DNA from: Olsenella sp.
GTDB taxonomy: Bacteria > Actinomycetota > Coriobacteriia > Coriobacteriales > Atopobiaceae
Length of the DNA stretch: 64,000 bases
NCBI GenBank assembly: GCA_022648325.1
Contig: JALCMG010000010.1
Span: forward strand, 34,482-98,481
Direction of reading: 5' to 3'
Positions 34,710-43,896 of this stretch are shown here, piece by piece. Position 1 is the stretch's first letter, and the number at the start of each line of letters is the position of its first letter. The position numbers and the translations under genes are program-made. Below the pieces are notes generated by a model. That model was not told the DNA's origin. It did no database searches and saw only the letters and a program-made list of their open reading frames with translations.

Positions 34710-34743
34710 ATGTATTGACCGCGACGAAAGGAACTTTTCCGCA

Positions 34744-36408
34744 ATGCCAAAGAAAGACACCGCCCTCAAGATCATCCCCCTTGGTGGTCTTGACGGGATT
34801 GGCAAGAACATGACCGTGTTCGAGTATGGAGACGACATGGTCATGGTCGATGCTGGCCTCATGTTCCCCGATGACGAGCAGCCTGGAATCGATCTCATCC
34901 TCCCTGATTATACGTATGTGCTGGAGAACGAGGACAAGCTCCGGGGCATCATCATCACCCATGGTCACGAGGATCACACGGGCGCCCTCCCGTACCTTCT
35001 GCAAGACCTCACCCACAAGGTGCCCATCTACTCCAGCAAGCTCACACTTGGGATCATTCAGGGCAAGCTCGCCGAGCACAACATCAAGAGCCCCAAGTTC
35101 CGCGAGGTACAAGACGGCTCTACGGTTACGCTTGGGGCCTTCAACATCACGTTCTTCTCGATGACGCACTCCATTCCTGCTGCATTTGGCGTCTTCATGA
35201 ACACCCCTGCCGGAAACGTCATGCACACCGGTGACTTCAAGCTCGACCAGACGCCCATCGACGGCGTTCGCCCCAACTACGCTGCTATTAACCGCTTTGC
35301 GGTCGAGGGCGTGGACGTCTTGCTCTCTGATTCCACTAACGCCACGCGCCCCGGCTTCACCCCCTCCGAGGCGGCCGTTGGGCCCGCGCTTCGTCACATC
35401 ATCAAGAACGCTCCCGGCCGCGTCTTCGTCGCCTCGTTCTCGAGCCACATCCACCGCCTCCAGCAGATCTGCGACGCCTCCGTTGCGGTTGGCCGCAAGG
35501 TCGTTGTGACTGGCCGCTCGATGGTCACCAACACAAAGGTTGCCCGCGAGCTCGGCTACCTGCGCATCGCAGACGAGAGCATCATCGACGCCTACGACCT
35601 CGAAAAAATCCCAGACGAGAAGATTGTCGTCCTCTGCACCGGCAGCCAGGGGGAGCCCCTCTCGGCGCTTGCTCGCATGGCGAACGGCGAGCACAAGAGC
35701 CTCTCAATCCACGAGGGCGATACGGTCATCATCTCGGCTAACCCCATCCCTGGCAACGAGAAGAGCGTCCAGGGCATCATCAACTCTCTCTCCAAGTTGG
35801 GGTGCGACATCTACGACAAGAGCCAGGCGCTCGTGCACGTCTCTGGCCACGGCTCCCAGGAGGAGCTCAAGCTCATGCTCGCCATGGTCAAGCCGCGCTA
35901 CTTCATGCCGGTCCACGGCGAGGCCCAGCACCTTCGCGCACACGCCAAGCTCGCGCAGCAGGTTGGCATTCCCGAGCGAAACGTCTTTATCCTCGACAAC
36001 GGTGACTCCCTCGAGGTCCGCCACGGCAAGGCACGTCGCGGTCCTTCGGTTGATTCTGGCGTGGTCTATGTCGATGGCCTCTCCATCACCGATGCCAACC
36101 CCGTGGTTCTTCGCGACCGCCAGCGCTTGGCTCAGGATGGCGTTATTACCTGCGTGGTTGCCATCCGCTCGCGGAACCACTCTGTTGACACCATCGATCT
36201 CTCCGGACGAGGCGTCTCATTTGCCACCGACGAGGCCCTCATGGAGGATGCCCGCACCCTTGTATGCTCCCAGGTCGAGCGTCTCGAGAAGGGCAACGGC
36301 GCAAGCATTGACACCGTTCGTAAGGGAGTGAGAAACTCGCTTTCTAACTTCCTCTGGAGCAAGACACACACGCGACCGATGGTGATACCGGTCGTGATGG
36401 AGGTCTAG
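34744..36408 (+). CDS. rnj: Ribonuclease J
   Basis: Metallo-beta-lactamase-fold RNase with 5'-3' exo- and endonuclease activity in mRNA decay and rRNA maturation. The 554-residue protein has HGHEDHTGALPYLL (zinc motif), HTGDFKLDQTP, SDSTNATRPG, the beta-CASP domain (FVASFSSHIHR, TGSQGEPLSAL) and HVSGHGSQEELKLML. The C-terminal domain is complete. Only one RNase J gene is in the window. It begins at ATG 34744 after AAAGGAA and is followed five bases later by ftsK, as in many actinobacteria. Confidence 0.95.
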   Translation: MPKKDTALKIIPLGGLDGIGKNMTVFEYGDDMVMVDAGLMFPDDEQPGIDLILPDYTYVLENEDKLRGIIITHGHEDHTGALPYLLQDLTHKVPIYSSKLTLGIIQGKLAEHNIKSPKFREVQDGSTVTLGAFNITFFSMTHSIPAAFGVFMNTPAGNVMHTGDFKLDQTPIDGVRPNYAAINRFAVEGVDVLLSDSTNATRPGFTPSEAAVGPALRHIIKNAPGRVFVASFSSHIHRLQQICDASVAVGRKVVVTGRSMVTNTKVARELGYLRIADESIIDAYDLEKIPDEKIVVLCTGSQGEPLSALARMANGEHKSLSIHEGDTVIISANPIPGNEKSVQGIINSLSKLGCDIYDKSQALVHVSGHGSQEELKLMLAMVKPRYFMPVHGEAQHLRAHAKLAQQVGIPERNVFILDNGDSLEVRHGKARRGPSVDSGVVYVDGLSITDANPVVLRDRQRLAQDGVITCVVAIRSRNHSVDTIDLSGRGVSFATDEALMEDARTLVCSQVERLEKGNGASIDTVRKGVRNSLSNFLWSKTHTRPMVIPVVMEV

Positions 36409-36412
36409 GCAC

Positions 36413-38896
36413 ATGCCCTCGAATCGCAGATCAAACGCAGCAGGCAAGGCAGCAAACAAGGGGTCAAAGGCACGGGGTGCCGGTTCTCGCCAGGCACCGC
36501 GCGGCCGCGCCGCAGATAAGGCCAAGCAGGGTCTCTCGTCCACGCAAAGCGACATTCTCGGCGTGGGCTTGGCCGTTGTTGCCGTTGCCATGTTTGTCTC
36601 GTTGGTTGCCCCAACCTCGGCAATCGTGACGAGGGCTATTGGCCAATGCCTCACGCTGCTCTTTGGCACCGGCGCGATTCTCGCCCCCATAGCCCTCTTC
36701 ATCTTTGCGTGCACGTTCTTCATGGACGAGGACGGCCCCATCTCTGGTCGGGTGGCGATTGGCCTTGTGCTCATCGTGCTCGCCGTGCTCGCCATGCTTT
36801 CCCTCAACCACCCTGGTGTTGCGGACGAGCCCGCAACTGCCTTCGAGGATCCTGCGCTTGAGTCCGCCGGTGGCTACGTGGGCGGTGGCATAGCTTACGC
36901 ACTGGTCCGTCTCGTTGGGCTTATCGTTGGAAACGTCATTCTCGTTGGCGTGATAGTCGCGGGTGCCGTTGTCTGCGGGTTCTCCATTTCGGGGGCGGTT
37001 GCCAAGATTCACTTGCATGCCCAGGAGGCGTCCGAGAACCGCCGCATCGCCCGAGAGGAGCGAGTGGCCGAACGCGCCGCAGAGCGCGAGGCGGCTCACG
37101 CCGTGCCTGCGGCCACCGTTCAAGGCTCGCTCTTTGACGAGACGGGGGAGGGGGAGACCTCCTTCATTGGCGCTCGCAAGACGAGCGTTCTTCGTCGAGG
37201 TCGTTCGAAGAAGGCCGATGCTGCCGAACCGCAGGGAGCTGAGCAGGCCGGCGCTACCACAACGCTGCTCGATGCGGCACCCACTGAACTTCTCGACACT
37301 CCTGGGAAGGCATCCAAGGGTCGTGCATTACGGACGCCCAAGGGGAAGGCGGCGGCTCCTGCCTTCCTTTCTGGTAGGTCTACTTCGCCCAGGTCTGCTG
37401 CCTCGCCCGACCCGGTTGTTGCCGACAACGACAAGGAGCTGCCACCGGTTGACATGCTCAAGGTCAATCCCAACTCGGGTGTGAGTGCGGAGTCCGATGA
37501 CGAGCTCTCTGCCGTTGCTGCAAAACTCCAGGGGACGCTTGAGGAGTTCGGCCTCACTTCGCACGTCGTGGGCTGGGTTGCCGGCCCCTCTGTCACCACC
37601 TTCAAGATTGAGATGGGCGAGGGTGAGCGCGTAAGCAAGATCACCAACCTCCAGGATGACATCGCCCTCTCTCTGGCCTCGCGGTCGGTGCGCATATTTG
37701 CGCCCATCCCCGGCACCTCGCTCGTGGGCATCGAGATTCCGAACAAGACAACCCAGCCCGTCTACCTCGGAGACGTGCTTCCCTACGTCAAGGGCGGCCC
37801 CCTCGAGGCCGCATTCGGGCGAGACTCCGAAGGCAACCCCGTGGTGGTCGACATTGCCGGCCTCCCGCACCTCCTCGTGGCAGGTACCACAGGATCTGGC
37901 AAATCGGTGCTTCTCAACAGCATCGTTATGACCATCCTCATGCGTGCAACGCCTGAGGAGGTCCGCCTCATCATGGTGGACCCCAAGCGTGTCGAGTTCA
38001 CCTACTACGCGGGGCTGCCACACCTCTACGTTCCCGTGGTCACCGAGCCCAACAAGGCCGCAAGCGCTCTCTCTTGGGGCGTCACCGAGATGGAGCGCCG
38101 TCTCAAGGTCTTTGAGCACTACAAGGTTCGTGACATCAAGTCCTACAACCGCGACGTCGATGGCGACAAGTACGCCGACATGGAGAACCCCCCAAAGCAC
38201 ATGCCGTACTTCGTCATCGTGATCGACGAGCTCTCCGACCTTATGATGGTTGCCGGCAAGGACGTCGAGGCGTCCATCGTCCGTATCGCCCAGCTCGGGC
38301 GTGCTGCGGGCATCCACCTCATCGTGGCTACCCAGCGTCCTTCGGCCGACGTCGTCACGGGCCTCATCAAGGCCAACATCGACAACCGCGTCGCGCTTTC
38401 GGTCGACAACGGCATGAACTCCCGCATCATCCTCGACCAAACCGGCGCGGAGCGTCTTCTCGGCCATGGCGACATGCTCTACAAGCTACGTGGCGCGCGC
38501 CCTCGCCGCGCGCAGGGATGCTTCGTCTCCGAGGAGGAAGTCGAGCGTGTTGTCACCTTCATAAAGGAGCGCCACGACACCGACTACCACGATGACATCC
38601 TCACGGCTGTCTCGCCCATGGCGCCCGGCGCCCCAAGCGAGGCATCAGCCCCAGCCGACGACGACCCCCTCCTTTGGGAGGCGGCCGACATCGTTGTGAA
38701 CTCTCAGCTTGGTTCCACCTCCAGCCTCCAGAGGGCGCTCTCGGTAGGGTACGCTAGGGCAGGGAGAATCATGGACATGCTCGAGAACAAGGGCGTCGTG
38801 GGGCCGGCGAATGGTTCTAAGCCACGCGACGTTCTTCTCGACAAGGAAGGCCTTGAAGACCTCAAGGCCGCCGAGCGGGATTTTGAGGAGGTGTAG
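36413..38896 (+). CDS. ftsK: DNA translocase FtsK/SpoIIIE
   Basis: Septum-located ATP-driven DNA pump that clears chromosome ends during division. The 827-residue protein has a basic N-terminus, four membrane segments at about 45-195, a variable linker, then the RecA-like motor with GTTGSGKSVLLN (Walker A, about residue 491) and FVIVIDELSDLMM (Walker B). The winged-helix gamma domain that reads KOPS-like sites is at the C-terminus (SSLQRALSVGYARAGRIMDML). GGAGG lies 11 bases before the ATG. It is cotranscribed with rnj and the rodZ-like gene. Confidence 0.95.
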   Translation: MPSNRRSNAAGKAANKGSKARGAGSRQAPRGRAADKAKQGLSSTQSDILGVGLAVVAVAMFVSLVAPTSAIVTRAIGQCLTLLFGTGAILAPIALFIFACTFFMDEDGPISGRVAIGLVLIVLAVLAMLSLNHPGVADEPATAFEDPALESAGGYVGGGIAYALVRLVGLIVGNVILVGVIVAGAVVCGFSISGAVAKIHLHAQEASENRRIAREERVAERAAEREAAHAVPAATVQGSLFDETGEGETSFIGARKTSVLRRGRSKKADAAEPQGAEQAGATTTLLDAAPTELLDTPGKASKGRALRTPKGKAAAPAFLSGRSTSPRSAASPDPVVADNDKELPPVDMLKVNPNSGVSAESDDELSAVAAKLQGTLEEFGLTSHVVGWVAGPSVTTFKIEMGEGERVSKITNLQDDIALSLASRSVRIFAPIPGTSLVGIEIPNKTTQPVYLGDVLPYVKGGPLEAAFGRDSEGNPVVVDIAGLPHLLVAGTTGSGKSVLLNSIVMTILMRATPEEVRLIMVDPKRVEFTYYAGLPHLYVPVVTEPNKAASALSWGVTEMERRLKVFEHYKVRDIKSYNRDVDGDKYADMENPPKHMPYFVIVIDELSDLMMVAGKDVEASIVRIAQLGRAAGIHLIVATQRPSADVVTGLIKANIDNRVALSVDNGMNSRIILDQTGAERLLGHGDMLYKLRGARPRRAQGCFVSEEEVERVVTFIKERHDTDYHDDILTAVSPMAPGAPSEASAPADDDPLLWEAADIVVNSQLGSTSSLQRALSVGYARAGRIMDMLENKGVVGPANGSKPRDVLLDKEGLEDLKAAERDFEEV

Positions 38897-38902
38897 TCCG
38901 CC

Positions 38903-40588
38903 ATGCTATCGCGTCCGCGCTTCAGCGAGATGCTCCTAGATCGCCGCCGGCAACTAGGTCTCACGGTGGGCCAGGCCTCTCAGGTTTTGAAACTCAAGGA
39001 GCAGGTCCTCATTGCCTTCGAGGAAGGTGACTTCGAGAATATCCCGCAGAGTGGCTACGCCCAGGGGATGCTTTCCTCCTATGCCCGTTACCTGGGACTC
39101 AACCCCCGTGAGGTCGTTGACCTCTTTCAGGAGGAGCTCTACGAGCATGTTCACGGGACCTCCTCCCACGAGCTGCGCCGTCGAACCCGCGATACCCAAT
39201 CTGGTCGTGGCGTTCAGGGCTACGACGTGGTGAATGAGGCGGAATCCCGACCCAAGGCATACGTACAGTACCGTGGCCTTCTCCCCACCTCTGGCGGCCC
39301 CGCTGGCGATATGGGTGCATTTGCAACTACCTCCGGCCCTCGGCCCCGCACGCCTTCCTCGGTGCCGCTGGCGGGCTCTAGTTATCCCATGGATTCTCGG
39401 AGCCAGTCCCCGTCATACTCCCATGCAGAGTATGTCTACGGCAGGCCGTACAACTCAACTGCCGAACGCGGGCGCTACGACAACCGCGATCGAGACCGTG
39501 ACCGCCACGCCTCTCGCCAGCGCAGCAGGCATGCACAGCAAAGGCGTCGCGTCGACGATCCGGCTAACCGTTTGCTGCGTGAGGGACAGAACGGCGTTGA
39601 GGAGAGACGCGAGACGGCACGCGCCTATCGTCGGGACACCTCACGCGCCCAGCGCCTCTATGAGCGTGATGACGTGAGCACGCGGAGCGTTCGGGCGGGC
39701 GAGTATACGGATGACCTTCGCTACGATGATGGGGCTAGGCCCTATGACCGTGCATCCACCATCTCGGGGAGGCGCTCATCGAGGAATATCGCAAGCGTCG
39801 ATAGGCCAAAGGTGCGTCGTCGTCCCGACAATCAACGCAATCACCTCTCTGGCCGCTCCCGTGGACGGGGGGCACAGGACAATCGCCGTACCACGTTGCT
39901 CGTGATATGCGCCCTTGCGCTTGCCCTCACGCTCATCCTGGTCTTCTCGATTCGTTCGTGCGTGAGCAGCAGGTCAACGTCTCAGGAGGGCAAGACGACT
40001 GTTCCCGTAAGCACCACATCCACCGACTCCAGCTCCACGGATGAGACTGACACAGGCTCCTCGTCTACGCCGACCACTACCACGACGAACGCTGAGGGCA
40101 CGACGAGCGCGGATTCTTCTACGAGCGACTCATCTGCGACAACCGAGACCGACGTCACGGTTTCTGTTGCAAGTGGTGAGACCTCGTGGCTTGAGATTAC
40201 AAACGACGGGACGAGTGAAGTTGCAAGCACCGTCACCGGGCCTTGGGAGCAGACATACACAGTCACCGACTCCATCACCATTCGTGCCGGTAATCCTGGC
40301 GCTGTGACCGTTACCGAGAACGGCACCCAGAAGAGCTTTGACTCAAGGGCTTCTGGCATTGGCTCTATCACCATCCAGGGGACGCCCGCGGCAACAAGTG
40401 ACAGCCCTGCTTCCGATACGTCGGAATCCACAGATGAAAAGTCCTCCACCTCGGGCACGCCGAGTACCTCTGGCTCATCAAAGATCTCTGGCACATCCGC
40501 ATCGTCCGGCTCTCAGACGTCCAGTAGCAATACGGCTTCTACATCATCGAAGTCATCCAGCTCCAAGGGAACCAAAAAGAGCAACTAG
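38903..40588 (+). CDS. RodZ-like helix-turn-helix membrane protein
   Basis: The N-terminal ~80 residues form the RodZ-type HTH (FSEMLLDRRRQLGLTVGQAS, IPQSGYAQGMLSSYARYLGL). A long Arg/Asp/Tyr-rich basic linker reaches one membrane segment at about 331-352 (LLVICALALALTLILVF). Outside are Ser/Thr-rich spacers around a DUF4115-like beta domain (VASGETSWLEITNDGTSEV ... GNPGAVTVTENG). RodZ links MreB to the elongation machinery; here the linker is far longer than usual. The gene is seven bases after ftsK. Function in cell shape is inferred from the family. Confidence 0.8.
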   Translation: MLSRPRFSEMLLDRRRQLGLTVGQASQVLKLKEQVLIAFEEGDFENIPQSGYAQGMLSSYARYLGLNPREVVDLFQEELYEHVHGTSSHELRRRTRDTQSGRGVQGYDVVNEAESRPKAYVQYRGLLPTSGGPAGDMGAFATTSGPRPRTPSSVPLAGSSYPMDSRSQSPSYSHAEYVYGRPYNSTAERGRYDNRDRDRDRHASRQRSRHAQQRRRVDDPANRLLREGQNGVEERRETARAYRRDTSRAQRLYERDDVSTRSVRAGEYTDDLRYDDGARPYDRASTISGRRSSRNIASVDRPKVRRRPDNQRNHLSGRSRGRGAQDNRRTTLLVICALALALTLILVFSIRSCVSSRSTSQEGKTTVPVSTTSTDSSSTDETDTGSSSTPTTTTTNAEGTTSADSSTSDSSATTETDVTVSVASGETSWLEITNDGTSEVASTVTGPWEQTYTVTDSITIRAGNPGAVTVTENGTQKSFDSRASGIGSITIQGTPAATSDSPASDTSESTDEKSSTSGTPSTSGSSKISGTSASSGSQTSSSNTASTSSKSSSSKGTKKSN

Positions 40589-40682
40589 GTGTGGGGCTCA
40601 TTCAGAGACAGTCTTGAAATGTGTGAAGTGCCCCGTACGCAAGGTCTGTATGGGTCGCATTGCAGCCAAAGGAGGATAACGC

Positions 40683-41180
40683 ATGGCCAAGGATTCGAGT
40701 TTCGACGTCGTTTCTGTCGTTGACATGCAGGAGGTCGACAATGCCTGCCAGCAGGCCACACGCGAGATTTCGCAACGTTACGACCTCAAGGGGACCGGAG
40801 CCTCTCTCGCGTTTGCCAAAGGCGATGGCGTTTTCACGATCGAGGCCCCCTCGGACTTTGTTGCGGGTCAGGTGCGCGACATCCTCGGCTCGAAGCTCGT
40901 GAAGCGCGGTGTTGACCTTACCGCCTTGCGGTGGGACAAGCCCCAGGCGGCCTCCGGGATGAGCGTCCGGCAGCAGGGCCGTCTCGTCCAGGGCATCGAT
41001 GCCGAGCTGGCAAAGAAGATATCCAAGGACATCCGTGATTCTAAGCTCAAGGCGAAGCCTACCATCGAGGGGGACAAGCTTAGGGTGAGTTCCCCCTCAA
41101 AGGATGCCCTTCAGCAGGTTATCGCCCTGCTTCGCGGCAACGACTATGGGCAGCCTCTCCAGTACGTTAACTACCGATAA
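40683..41180 (+). CDS. yajQ: YajQ-family nucleotide-binding protein
   Basis: A 165-residue cytoplasmic protein of the UPF0234 family: opening SSFDVVSVVDMQEVDNACQQ, then REISQRYDLKGT and the closing IALLRGNDYGQPLQYVNYR are near-invariant in it. Homologues bind cyclic di-GMP or nucleic acid and act as regulators. GGAGGA lies eight bases before the ATG. It lies nine bases before rimO. Confidence 0.93.
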   Translation: MAKDSSFDVVSVVDMQEVDNACQQATREISQRYDLKGTGASLAFAKGDGVFTIEAPSDFVAGQVRDILGSKLVKRGVDLTALRWDKPQAASGMSVRQQGRLVQGIDAELAKKISKDIRDSKLKAKPTIEGDKLRVSSPSKDALQQVIALLRGNDYGQPLQYVNYR

Positions 41181-41189
41181 GGTCAACTA

Positions 41190-42527
41190 ATGCCAAATAT
41201 TCTCTTTGTCACACGCGGGTGCGCCAAGAACGAGGTCGATACCGATCGCATGCGCGCCCTTCTCCTCGGTGCTGGATACGATGAGACGGACGATCCCGAC
41301 AAGGTCGATATCGCACTCATCAACACCTGCTCTTTTCTGGTCTCGGCCACGCAGGAGTCACTCGACACAACTCTTGAGCTCGCACGGCAAGCAGAGGGGG
41401 AGGGGTGCACCCTTCCCATTGTGATGTGCGGCTGCGTTCCGTCCCGCTACGGCGCTCCTCTCGCCGACGAGCTCCCGGAGGTCTCCGCTTTTGTGAACGC
41501 CGATGACGAGGACGGTATTGTAGAGGTTGTTGACCGCGTTCTCGGTCTCGAGCGTGACGTTGCCCCCGGTGTTCCGCAGGGCGTTCTTCGCACCGTTGAT
41601 GGTGCAAGTGCCTACGTGAAGATTTCCGAGGGCTGCGACAGGTTCTGCGCCTTCTGCGCCATTCCCTATATTCGTGGCCGCTACCACTCCCGCGATGCAC
41701 GGGAGATCTGCGACGAGGTGCACTCCCTCATGGAGGGCGGCGTTCGCGAGGTGGTGCTCATCGGGCAGGACACCGGCATCTGGGGGTCTGACTTCGACGA
41801 GCCACGCACCCTTGCCTCGCTCCTGCGTCAGGTTGCCGAGGTCGTGCGACCTTATGGGGGATGGGTTCGCGTGCTCTATCTCCAGCCCGAGGGCATGACC
41901 GAGGAGCTTGTTTCGACGATCCGCGACGTCCCAGAGGTTCTGCCCTACATCGACATTCCCATTCAGCACTGCTCTTCCACGGTGCTCGAGCGTATGGGCC
42001 GCAAGGGCTCAGCCGAGGAGTTCTCTTCCCTCTTTGCGCACCTGCGCAAAGAGATTCCCGGCATGGTGCTGCGCACGACTGCCATGGCAGGATTTCCTGG
42101 CGAGACGGACGAGGAGGCGCAAGAGCTCCTCGACTTTCTCCAAGACGAGGAGTTTGACTACTGTTCTGTTTTCACGTACTCGCCCGAAGAGGGAACACGC
42201 GCAGCAACTATGCCCGACCAGGTTCCCGATGATGTTAAGCTGGAGCGTACCCAGCGCCTCATTGACCTTACTGAGCAGCTTGGCTTCGCTGCCGCGGAGA
42301 GGCATGTCGGCGAGCGCGTGCAGGTCATCATCGATGGTGTCGAGGACGGCCCCGATGGAGCTGAGCTCATCGGCCACGCCTGGTTCCAGGCTCCGGATTC
42401 CGATGGCGTCGTGCACATTGAGAGCGGCGAGTTCTCGGTTGGCGACGTGGTGACCTGCGACCTAGTCGACTCGTTCACGTATGACCTTGTGGGCGAGGTC
42501 GTCGAGGACGAGGAGGGCGCACGATGA
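41190..42527 (+). CDS. rimO: Ribosomal protein S12 methylthiotransferase RimO
   Basis: Radical SAM enzyme that adds a methylthio group to an Asp of ribosomal protein S12. The UPF0004 domain opens FVTRGCAKNEVDTDRM, with NTCSFL and CGCVPSRYG; the radical SAM domain has CDRFCAFCAIPYIRGR; a TRAM domain follows. GCAKN and the SFL variant mark RimO rather than MiaB or MtaB. The 445-residue length is normal. The stop overlaps the pgsA start. Confidence 0.94.
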   Translation: MPNILFVTRGCAKNEVDTDRMRALLLGAGYDETDDPDKVDIALINTCSFLVSATQESLDTTLELARQAEGEGCTLPIVMCGCVPSRYGAPLADELPEVSAFVNADDEDGIVEVVDRVLGLERDVAPGVPQGVLRTVDGASAYVKISEGCDRFCAFCAIPYIRGRYHSRDAREICDEVHSLMEGGVREVVLIGQDTGIWGSDFDEPRTLASLLRQVAEVVRPYGGWVRVLYLQPEGMTEELVSTIRDVPEVLPYIDIPIQHCSSTVLERMGRKGSAEEFSSLFAHLRKEIPGMVLRTTAMAGFPGETDEEAQELLDFLQDEEFDYCSVFTYSPEEGTRAATMPDQVPDDVKLERTQRLIDLTEQLGFAAAERHVGERVQVIIDGVEDGPDGAELIGHAWFQAPDSDGVVHIESGEFSVGDVVTCDLVDSFTYDLVGEVVEDEEGAR

Positions 42528-43141
42528 GACCCGCTGCCCCTAACGGAGAAGGGAGGCAGGCGCCCTCTATCTGGACGCCCGCCAATGTCGTGACCTGCAT
42601 TCGCATGGTTGCGGTCCCGCTATGGCTCCTCATTGCCGAGATGTCTCCTGCCTCAGGCTCGGGCTCAGTCTGGTCGATATGCGTCTTTCTCTTCTTTGTT
42701 GCGCTCTCACTTACAGATAAGCTCGACGGATACCTGGCTCGCAGCAGGAACGAGGTCACGACCTTCGGCAAGTTCCTCGATCCCATTGCTGACAAGCTCG
42801 TCGTGGTTATGGCGCTGTGTTTCCTTCTCGAGCGGGGCGAGGTTTCCTCATGGGTACTTCTCGTGGTTGTCGCGCGTGAGTTCCTTGTGTCTGGTCTCCG
42901 CATGGTCGTTGCATCTGCGGGAACAGTCATTGCGGCATCCCCCCTCGGCAAGGGCAAGACTGCCGTCACGATGGTGGCCGTCTCTGCCCTGCTTCTTGCC
43001 ATGGCGCTCCCCGCCGGTGGTGTCGCTGGGACGTTTGAGCTCCTGGGCCAGGTGCTAGTGGTTGTGGCGGTTGTCCTAACAGCCTGGTCCGGCATTGACT
43101 ACTTCGTGAAGGCGTGGTCTTACGTGGTGGGGGAGAAGTGA
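42524..43141 (+). CDS. pgsA: CDP-diacylglycerol-glycerol-3-phosphate 3-phosphatidyltransferase
   Basis: Membrane enzyme that makes phosphatidylglycerol phosphate. DKLDGYLARSRNEVTTFGKF followed by LDPIADKLV is the CDP-alcohol phosphatidyltransferase motif, complete with its Asp residues. It has about five or six membrane segments in 205 residues. It opens with ATPANVVT-like WTPANVVTCIRMVAVPL, the usual N-terminus. Operon order rimO-pgsA-cinA-recA is common in Gram-positive bacteria. Confidence 0.93.
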   Translation: MRPAAPNGEGRQAPSIWTPANVVTCIRMVAVPLWLLIAEMSPASGSGSVWSICVFLFFVALSLTDKLDGYLARSRNEVTTFGKFLDPIADKLVVVMALCFLLERGEVSSWVLLVVVAREFLVSGLRMVVASAGTVIAASPLGKGKTAVTMVAVSALLLAMALPAGGVAGTFELLGQVLVVVAVVLTAWSGIDYFVKAWSYVVGEK

Positions 43142-43142
43142 A

Positions 43143-43667
43143 ATGGTTCCTTTCATCATCTTTGACGGAGAAACGCTCGACGCGTGCGAGTCGCTCGTCT
43201 CTGCGTGCCGCTCTTTGGGCGTGACGGTGGGCACGGCTGAGTCTTGCACTGGTGGCCTGGTTGCCTCGGCAATAACGGCAATCCCAGGGTCTTCTGAGGC
43301 TATACGCGGAGGGGTCGTGAGCTACGCCATCCCTGTCAAGCATGAGGTCCTGGGCGTCTCAAACGATATTCTCGATGCGCCCGGCGTTGGTGCCGTCTCG
43401 AGCGAATGCGCTGCCGCTATGGCCGAGGGGGCTCGACGCGTGCTCGGATGCGACATTGCCGTCTCGACAACCGGCATCGCTGGCCCCGGAGGGGAAGAGC
43501 CCGGCAAGCCAGTTGGCACCGTCTGGATGGGTCTGGCAACGTCAAACTCTACTCGTACCTTCCCCAACCTCTTTGAGGGGGATCGTGCCGAGGTGCGCGC
43601 ACGTGCCGTTCGACGTGCGCTCGAGCTCCTCACTCAAGGCGTAAGGGAGTTCGCTGAGAAGAGGTAG
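43143..43667 (+). CDS. pncC: CinA C-terminal domain protein (NMN deamidase PncC type)
   Basis: A 174-residue stand-alone CinA C-terminal domain. TVGTAESCTGGLVASAIT and TTGIAGPGGEEPGKPVGTVW are its hallmarks; the Ser of ESCTGG acts in deamidation of nicotinamide mononucleotide. The N-terminal MoCF-like domain of full-length CinA is absent. Position upstream of recA echoes the cinA-recA competence operon of streptococci and bacilli. It starts just after the pgsA stop. Confidence 0.9.
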   Translation: MVPFIIFDGETLDACESLVSACRSLGVTVGTAESCTGGLVASAITAIPGSSEAIRGGVVSYAIPVKHEVLGVSNDILDAPGVGAVSSECAAAMAEGARRVLGCDIAVSTTGIAGPGGEEPGKPVGTVWMGLATSNSTRTFPNLFEGDRAEVRARAVRRALELLTQGVREFAEKR

Positions 43668-43694
43668 TTTTTTCTTTTCTCACCACGCGTTTCT

Positions 43695-43713
43695 GCTGAG
43701 GGCTCTCAGCTTT
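43695..43713 (+). terminator. Weak hairpin terminator after pncC
   Basis: GCTGAG-GGCT-CTCAGC then TTT, preceded by a T-rich run right after the stop. It probably separates pncC from recA, which has its own promoter. Confidence 0.45.
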
Positions 43714-43838
43714 AGGTGGCATCATTTGCGCAGGTAGCATAGCATGCAGCTAGCTATCGTGACAGCCGTGTGCAAGCTCGCTGTATGCGTAGCGTCAGAA
43801 TGATGCAAGGACTCCAATGTACGCTGTGGCCAGCGATG

Positions 43839-43867
43839 TTGACTACGAACGGGTGTTCGTATATCAT
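43839..43867 (+). promoter_or_regulatory. recA promoter with embedded SOS box
   Basis: TTGACT (43839-43844), a 17-base spacer and TATCAT (43862-43867). The spacer holds CGAAC-GGGT-GTTCG (43846-43859), an exact match to the Gram-positive LexA box, so bound LexA would block RNA polymerase. The mRNA would start near 43874. Confidence 0.9.
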
Positions 43868-43896
43868 CGATGGCAACCAATAGACGAGGAGCTAGC

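Larger units (their letters stand above)
34141..34743. other. Gene-poor stretch with IS-end-like hairpins and the rnj leader
   Basis: No intact gene. About 34190-34340 is very GC-rich and one frame resembles a Gly/Arg/Pro-rich TnpB-type tail, too weak to call. The three-hairpin cluster at 34348-34421 follows, then AT-richer sequence with the rnj promoter (34592) and leader hairpins (34682-34709). Confidence 0.5.
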
